Positions 33,706 through 38,993 of a DNA stretch of 38,993 bases are shown here, piece after piece. Source of the DNA: Saccoglossus kowalevskii (taxonomy: Eukaryota > Hemichordata > Enteropneusta > Harrimaniidae). The position numbers and the translations under genes were made by a program. The notes under the pieces were generated by a model. That model was not told the DNA's origin. It saw only the letters and a list, made by a program, of their open reading frames with translations, and made no database searches. Numbering within the stretch: the stretch's first letter is position 1; each line of letters opens with the position of its first letter. The stretch lies in contig NW_003134840.1 of the NCBI RefSeq assembly GCF_000003605.2, positions 152,874 through 191,866 on the forward strand, written 5' to 3'.

Positions 33706-33894
33706 TACTATAAAATACTTTATTTTAGCTGGAATAAATTTGAGTGTTTTGTATGGAATTTATTTTCACTGATTTTTTGAATGTAAAATATAGGAAAATA
33801 GGTATATATTCACTGGATTTTATTTTTACTGAATCATTCCTTCAGCAAAAATAGCGAAAATTAATTCCAAGCGAAAATAAAGTATTTTACAGTA
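33706..33894. mobile_element. foldback element, TACTGTAAAATACTTTATTTT family, copy 1
   Basis: About 189 bp. The left end TACTATAAAATACTTTATTTT and the right end, reverse complement TACTGTAAAATACTTTATTTT, are inverted repeats extending some 35 bp. Inside are GTTTTGTATGGAATTTATTTTCACTGA and CACTGGATTTTATTTTTACTGAAT motifs shared with the copy at 38810. CG positions in the consensus TTTTCGCTG have become CA or TA here (TTTTCACTG, TTTTTACTG), as expected after methylated-CpG decay. Related fragments appear near 32965, 34500 and 36400. Confidence 0.82.
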
Positions 33895-36195
33895 ATAAAA
33901 TTCGTTCAACTACTGTATAATATAGTTGGCACCAATCAGGTCTTGACTTTGCTAAGCTGAATACTTGACATGCATTTATAATTTGAGTGCTATACCAAAA
34001 TACTGTACCAAATGATCATCAGTTCTAATTGTTATCAAAATTTTTGAAAAATATGGAGAAAAATGATGCAGACTAATTTTATAATGGGCGACAATAGTCG
34101 ACTTTGGCCCGCAAATGGTTTAACACTTTATTGTATTCCAAAATCCATCTGAAATGTTGCTGTTTTCACCTGTTTGATAAGTGGAATGTTTTTTTTTTTC
34201 TGTTCCTGTTTGACAGCAGTGATTATTTATTGATTTTGATACAGAAAAATCACAGTGATATGAACAAAAACATGTACACGTATAGAAAACACTTGGGTGA
34301 CACAAATCATATTTCCTTGATTAAATACCTGGCTAGGATGCAAAGGTCAAGAGTTTATTATCCGACCTGCGGGTTCACCGCTAGAAAAGAATGTGGGTCA
34401 TGTTGAATATTAGCAAAATGGTGTTCGTAGTTTTATTTGTTTTTCACTGTATGGTGAAATTATTTCCTGTTTAAATTGATTTTTAATTTTTTTTTTTAAT
34501 GTAGAATGTTTTATTTTTCCATGAAATTTATTTTCACAAAATTGATTGGATCAATTGGATGGGGATCAATGAATTGCATTGGTTTAGTGTTGGTCATGGC
34601 TAACACACATTTGAAACAAGAGTTTTTTTAAAAAAATTTTTCAATTGTGAACCTCCAATGTTCACACATTAATTTAACCGATTTTCCAATCCGCCAAAGT
34701 AGGGTTTTACACCATAGACAAATTTGTTAAGATATTGTTTCTATGGAAACAAATTCAGGTAACCTTGATTTTTATTGGATATTGCTGTTATTTATTTGAT
34801 GGAACCTTACATTCACAAAAATAAAAAAAATTGTAATGCTTTTTCAAATTTACACATATTTTGCTACTTGGCCCTATTTATCATTTAATTATGACATAAT
34901 CATGTCATCACAATTTCATGCTGCTTAGATGTTGTATTTTATCGGGATCATATTCATGTACCAGGTAAGTCAACTATTTTTGGCCACATTTCGTCTGGCT
35001 TTCAGATGTGCAGCATAATGCTGCCATATCATCTAGATTCAAGTTTGTAATATTGAAAATTACCGGTAAATTAGACAAAATAAATCTCTAATTTATCCGT
35101 TGAAGCCTAGTTAATAAGTATAATTTTCAATTCTGACAAGACAAAATATTATTTTTTTTAGTTTATTTGAGTCTTACTAAGTTACTGTACTGTATAGTCT
35201 TAAATTTTGTATCTGGTGCATGTTTATTCAAACCAGGAGTGGATAATATGTAAAGGGGGTAAAAAACAGTGATGACCAGATGTTTTCAATAGTACACCTG
35301 AATATATCTTGAGTTGTTGGTCTTCCTGCCATCCATGTGTATTGAGGTATGACTCCTTGTATCACTATTATGTCAGCACTTGCTTGTAGTATGGCATTAT
35401 TGTAAATGTAAGTTGAGATACCATTATCAGGGTTCAAAGTTTAAAAGTAGTCTTACCCAAGGCTCAATGACTAGTTTGCTTGTCTTCAGGGCTGTATTTC
35501 TGAATAGTAGTTTAGTCTATGCGGAACCAGGAAATAGATCAGGAAATAACTGCAGGTGTTATTTAAGTTATTTTATATTGACTAACTACATGTAACTTTA
35601 TACATGACAATTTTTCTGTGGAATTTTGGTGCAACATTTTGCAAATTTGTATGTACCGGTACAGTTTTTTTTTTGATAATTTTATTTCCCATATATGGAC
35701 TGATTTTACTTTTGCTGGCCTTGTCATTGCATGGAATGGGTACTGACTGAATTAGGCGATGTTGTCGTGTGTGTAATGTCCACCTTGTCAGTAAATGAAT
35801 ACCTAGGTACATGAGGTGTACCAGTGGGTGACATTTGTAGCATGATAGACAGATCTTTGATTAATATCTGTATTATTATCAATTGGAAAGGACTAAAGAT
35901 CAGTTCCGACACAATACATGCATCATCAACTCAAATAAATGCTTGAGTTGTTAGATCCGGTAAATTCGAATGGAATTTCAAATATGTTGAGTACCAGATC
36001 TTTGCCAAACATGGTCAGCCATCTGTGCCACCCAACTGTTGATCAGTGCTACAAATTGTTATAAATGCAATAGTCATCACAAGTCTGAATGATATGTTTT
36101 TAAACTCATAGTTGCTGTCGACATAGGAAGTAAAGTAAGCAAATAACACCGAATAAACGGCAAGGTAAAGACTATGTCTAATTATAGTAAATACG

Positions 36196-36265
36196 TACTG
36201 CGTGCGTGACTCGAACCGGCGCTCGCGTACGGCACCTAATCGCCTAGCTTCACGCCACTACACGT
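36196..36265 (-). repeat. tRNA-derived, SINE-like head
   Basis: On the minus strand GTAGTGGCGTGAAGCTAGGC is followed about 30 bp on by GCCGGTTCGAGTCACGC, a near-perfect Pol III B box (GGTTCGANTC). The A-box match is weaker. The acceptor stem does not pair and the T stem has two mismatches, so it is not a working tRNA. The CpG-rich stretch continues to about 36110 on the low-coordinate side, which may be the SINE body. CpG is abundant here while the surrounding intron is depleted, implying a younger insertion. I could not define target duplications. Confidence 0.55.
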
Positions 36266-37034
36266 CTTCCCCTATGTTTTTAGTTGTCCAAAATATGGAA
36301 TACACTCCAATTTATTGAAGTGCATACCTAATAGAAGTGTATTTCTAATTCTAATGCATCTCTGGTAGAAGCGCATGTAAACCAACAGTTGCATTTATTC
36401 AGCGAAAATATCGAAAATAAATAGTGAAAATTTAGTATTTTATATATTTAACTTGTTTTGACAGGAGACAAAACTAACATAAGCACATACGTGTACACAA
36501 ATATGGTATATATCTCTTTCACAAGATATCACCATTTTTATTTTGGCCTTGCATATTCGTATTGGAAATTAAAGGAATGCTGTTTCAGAATGAAATATGT
36601 CTGTCCTTGTCCATGTCGTCTGGATTGTTACTTGTCAACTTTTTTTGGGTGGTTACTCAAAAATCATTTCAGTCTGAACTCAAATGGCGATTGTATTTGC
36701 ATCGTACATACACATGTTTCACCATATTAATATAACAGAGATAATGTGTCTTTGTTGTGTTGATAAAATACCAAGGTGTAACTACTAGTATCGGTAGCGT
36801 CAAGTATACTCAAAGTCAGTATTTAGTGCACATTGTGGCCAGATCTTATATTGTATTTGTGCTTGTAACTAGAAAAGCATAGTGTGAAAAACTTGCACAT
36901 GTGATGACTTCTATACTTCAATTTTGATGACATATGTTATTTTGAAGTTATTGTGTAATAATTTCTTCATTAAATCAGATTTTTGTTATAGTTTTATGAA
37001 ATTAGGATAATAATGTTCACTGGTTTACTGTTGC

Positions 37035-37269
37035 TTAACCTTTTCACCACCAGTTCCCTCTTTTCATCACAAATTCACAAAATAGTCCGGTTTATAGTCT
37101 GCACTTTCTTTTAGTATATTGGGAAAAACAAAGTGAATTTTTTATGTAAAAACTGAAAATCGATTCAAATTTTTCTGTTGGCTTCAAAATTAGGGTTCAT
37201 TTCCAAAAAATATTTACGAAAAAAGTGCAGAAAAATTTTGGTGAAAAAGTCTGGTGGTGAAAAGGTAAA
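37035..37269. mobile_element. TTAA-type MITE with 16-bp perfect terminal repeats
   Basis: ACCTTTTCACCACCAG (37038-37053) and its exact complement CTGGTGGTGAAAAGGT (37251-37266) bound about 230 bp. The left border is TTAA-CC and the right GG-TAAA, consistent with a TTAA target in which one copy has mutated. Ends of the form TTAACCYTTTCACC are typical of piggyBac-like non-autonomous elements. There is no coding content. Confidence 0.75.
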
Positions 37270-38151
37270 AAAAAGTGAAGGCATGCTCTTTTTATTTATC
37301 ACAGTGTTCATGTTACGTGAAAATTCAGTCTATAAACATTTTGTTGGTGAATTAGCTAATGGTGCATTACTACATTGCCCAACACAAAGTAGTAATCTTA
37401 TTTGAAAATCGTGCTGTCATTATCATTGTTGTAACATTTCTTGAACAGGAGTTAATGGCGTCTTGTAAAAAATACTTGATGAAATGTACATGTAAATTGA
37501 ATCAAGGTAATCAAAAAAAGTACACGTAACTGATTACTTGCGTCTTTGGAATCCAGAAAGAAGATGAAAAAAGCAACTAATGAGCATTCCCCAACAAAGG
37601 TTTACCTATAATAAGTTTGTTAGATTTTGATGAACACAAAGTTAGTCTTGGATTTCAGATTCTAGATTTAGTCTCAGATTGAGGAAACAAATAAACTGAA
37701 TATATTATTGCGTTAATCCTAGTAATACTTTGCAGTATTCAGAATATGCTATATTATACCACTCACGAGAAATTATAAGCCTTTAGAAAGTTCATTCCTA
37801 TTCAATATACAATGTACTTTGGGTGGATCTTTCTCAGATTTGTTCATTTTGTGATGATAACTTCAATTCTCAAATTTCAGTGAATATTTTCCACCAAAAT
37901 GGTGGATACAACATTTTGCACATTTGTATATTTTCTATAATTTAATTCTTCAATAGTTTTTACCAGATGAACGTAATTTCCCATCAGCAATCAGTCTTCA
38001 TCAACATTTTGTAAAAATATGGAAAAATTAATGTAGATTATTTTATGATTTTAACATTTCAAGAATTATTGATGGATGAATTTAATCATGTGGAAATGCG
38101 AGCAAAGATGAAAATTAAAGTTGGTCCACTATGGTAACGCATTACTTGTGT

Positions 38152-38234
38152 TGTATCTGTAGCTGGTGTACGACATATTTTAATAACAGGTGTCATTTAT
38201 AGTAAGTTGTAATACACCAGCAGCTACAAATCAA
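38152..38234. repeat. small imperfect foldback
   Basis: TGTAGCTGGTGTA near 38159-38170 faces TACACCAGCAGCTACA near 38213-38227, giving a stem with a three-base bulge, and outer bases (TTGTAT and ATCAAC side) partly extend it. About 85 bp in total. It may be a tiny MITE remnant; no target duplication is evident. Confidence 0.45.
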
Positions 38235-38809
38235 CTGTTTGTTAATGTTTTGATTGACACATGTCAGTTTTCTTAGACATCATCAATCACAAAACTTTTG
38301 ATAACTTAACAAGTTTGTAATATTTCATTGATTTCTTGACCAGGGCAATGAAAATAGTTGCCTTGTACGTCAGTAAAGAAAACGTGTAGTTATGTTATTA
38401 GGTTAAGTGTCTATTCGACCTGTTTTTCGTAGACACACCACCATATTTTCGCTTGGACACGTGTAGTAAAATCAGTCTGAACTGTTTTTCAGATTCTTTT
38501 CAAAGAACGGTTTGCCAGTATAATGTTGAATTGTTTTGGCCTTTCATACAGTTTATGCTTTGACTTGTCGGTTAAAAAAAATGATTTTCTTGATTTTTAC
38601 AGTATTTTTCTTTTTATGCTGTGTTAATCACAAAACCCAAATATAAAAATATATATGGTCATTAAACTACTTTATCATTGGTTTCATTGTAAAATGATTT
38701 CATTATGTCTCAAAATTTTGTTCATTTACAAAGTGATGAAAGAATTGTTTGTTATAACAAGATGTGTAATTGTGCTTGTCAAGAATTACTAGGAAATTCT
38801 GGTGAATAC

Positions 38810-38993
38810 TACTGTAAAATACTTTATTTTAGCTGAAATTAATTTTCGCTGAAAAGACTTTTTTTGATGTTTTGTATGGAATTTATTTTCACTGATTTTT
38901 GACAAGTTTAATTTAAAATGAAGGAAAAAAAGGTATTTTCACTGGATTTTATTTTCACTGAATTATTCCTTCAGCGAAAATAAAAAAAATTGA
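38810..38993. mobile_element. foldback element, TACTGTAAAATACTTTATTTT family, copy 2, cut by window end
   Basis: Starts TACTGTAAAATACTTTATTTT and shares the interior of the 33706 copy in the same order and orientation, including TTTTGTATGGAATTTATTTT and CACTGGATTTTATTTT. It retains some TTCGCTG and CAGCGAAAATAA strings that are decayed in copy 1. An extra TTTTCGCTGAAAAG lies near the left end. The right end is outside the window. Confidence 0.8.

Larger units (their letters stand above)
30706..38993 (+). other. Fbxw4 intron 1, at least 8.2 kb, CpG-poor
   Basis: After the GTAATA donor at 30706 the sequence turns AT-rich and nearly free of CpG by about 30.9 kb, while TG and CA are abundant. 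I found no exon that continues the F-box frame into WD40 repeats. Contents are at least five foldback or inverted-repeat elements, a CpG-rich tRNA-like insertion (36196-36265), a DR3 motif and a short perfect hairpin. Other open frames here are AT-rich and lack protein-like composition. Confidence 0.75.

Noticed and set aside
33542-33772. Plus-strand 76-codon frame in the Fbxw4 intron
   Set aside because: Its last third lies in the left end of the foldback element at 33706, and the rest has no recognisable domain.
36196-36265. Functional tRNA gene on the minus strand
   Set aside because: The B box is good, but the acceptor stem does not pair and the T stem has two mismatches, so a SINE head or tRNA relic fits better.

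Overview
The window looks like nuclear DNA of a bilaterian invertebrate, probably marine. It has genes with long introns and standard GT-AG splice sites, miniature inverted-repeat transposons, a tRNA-derived SINE-like piece, and CpG depletion confined to one side. I cannot place the species; a hemichordate, other invertebrate deuterostome or a spiralian would all fit.

Two genes are recognisable, arranged head to head. On the minus strand, five small exons between 21506 and 5666 splice into a fibroblast growth factor of the FGF8/17/18 subfamily, about 213 residues. They are a start/signal-peptide exon (21472-21506, tentative), a 37-bp signal-peptide exon (21209-21245), the N-terminal core exon (19642-19828), the 104-bp middle exon (8936-9039) and the C-terminal exon with the stop (5666-5944). 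The exons join in frame at the positions and phases expected for FGF genes. On the plus strand, the first coding exon of an F-box protein (30404-30705) matches Fbxw4 in its F-box. Fgf8 and Fbxw4 are also neighbours in vertebrates, which supports both calls. No further Fbxw4 exon was found, so its first intron appears to exceed 8.2 kb and run off the window.

Region by region: 1-5.0 kb is non-coding sequence beyond the Fgf gene and carries one TTAA-flanked MITE. 5.4-21.5 kb is the Fgf gene, with a 10.6-kb intron 3 holding a second copy of that MITE, a 30-bp tandem repeat, an (AAC)n tract and several candidate regulatory motifs. 21.5-30.1 kb is the shared upstream space with no recognisable gene; it holds a perfect NK2-type palindrome and a CRE. 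30.1-30.4 kb is the Fbxw4 promoter and 5' leader, with a CTCF-like motif and a YY1-like ATGGCG motif. 30.7-39.0 kb is the AT-rich, CpG-poor Fbxw4 intron, dense in small foldback elements.

The main structural observation is that CpG is retained across the intergenic DNA and the whole Fgf gene but falls sharply just after the first Fbxw4 exon. This is the footprint expected of invertebrate gene-body methylation on a broadly expressed gene beside an unmethylated developmental gene. Most of the left 30 kb shows no coding signal and may be Fgf regulatory DNA, which is an inference.
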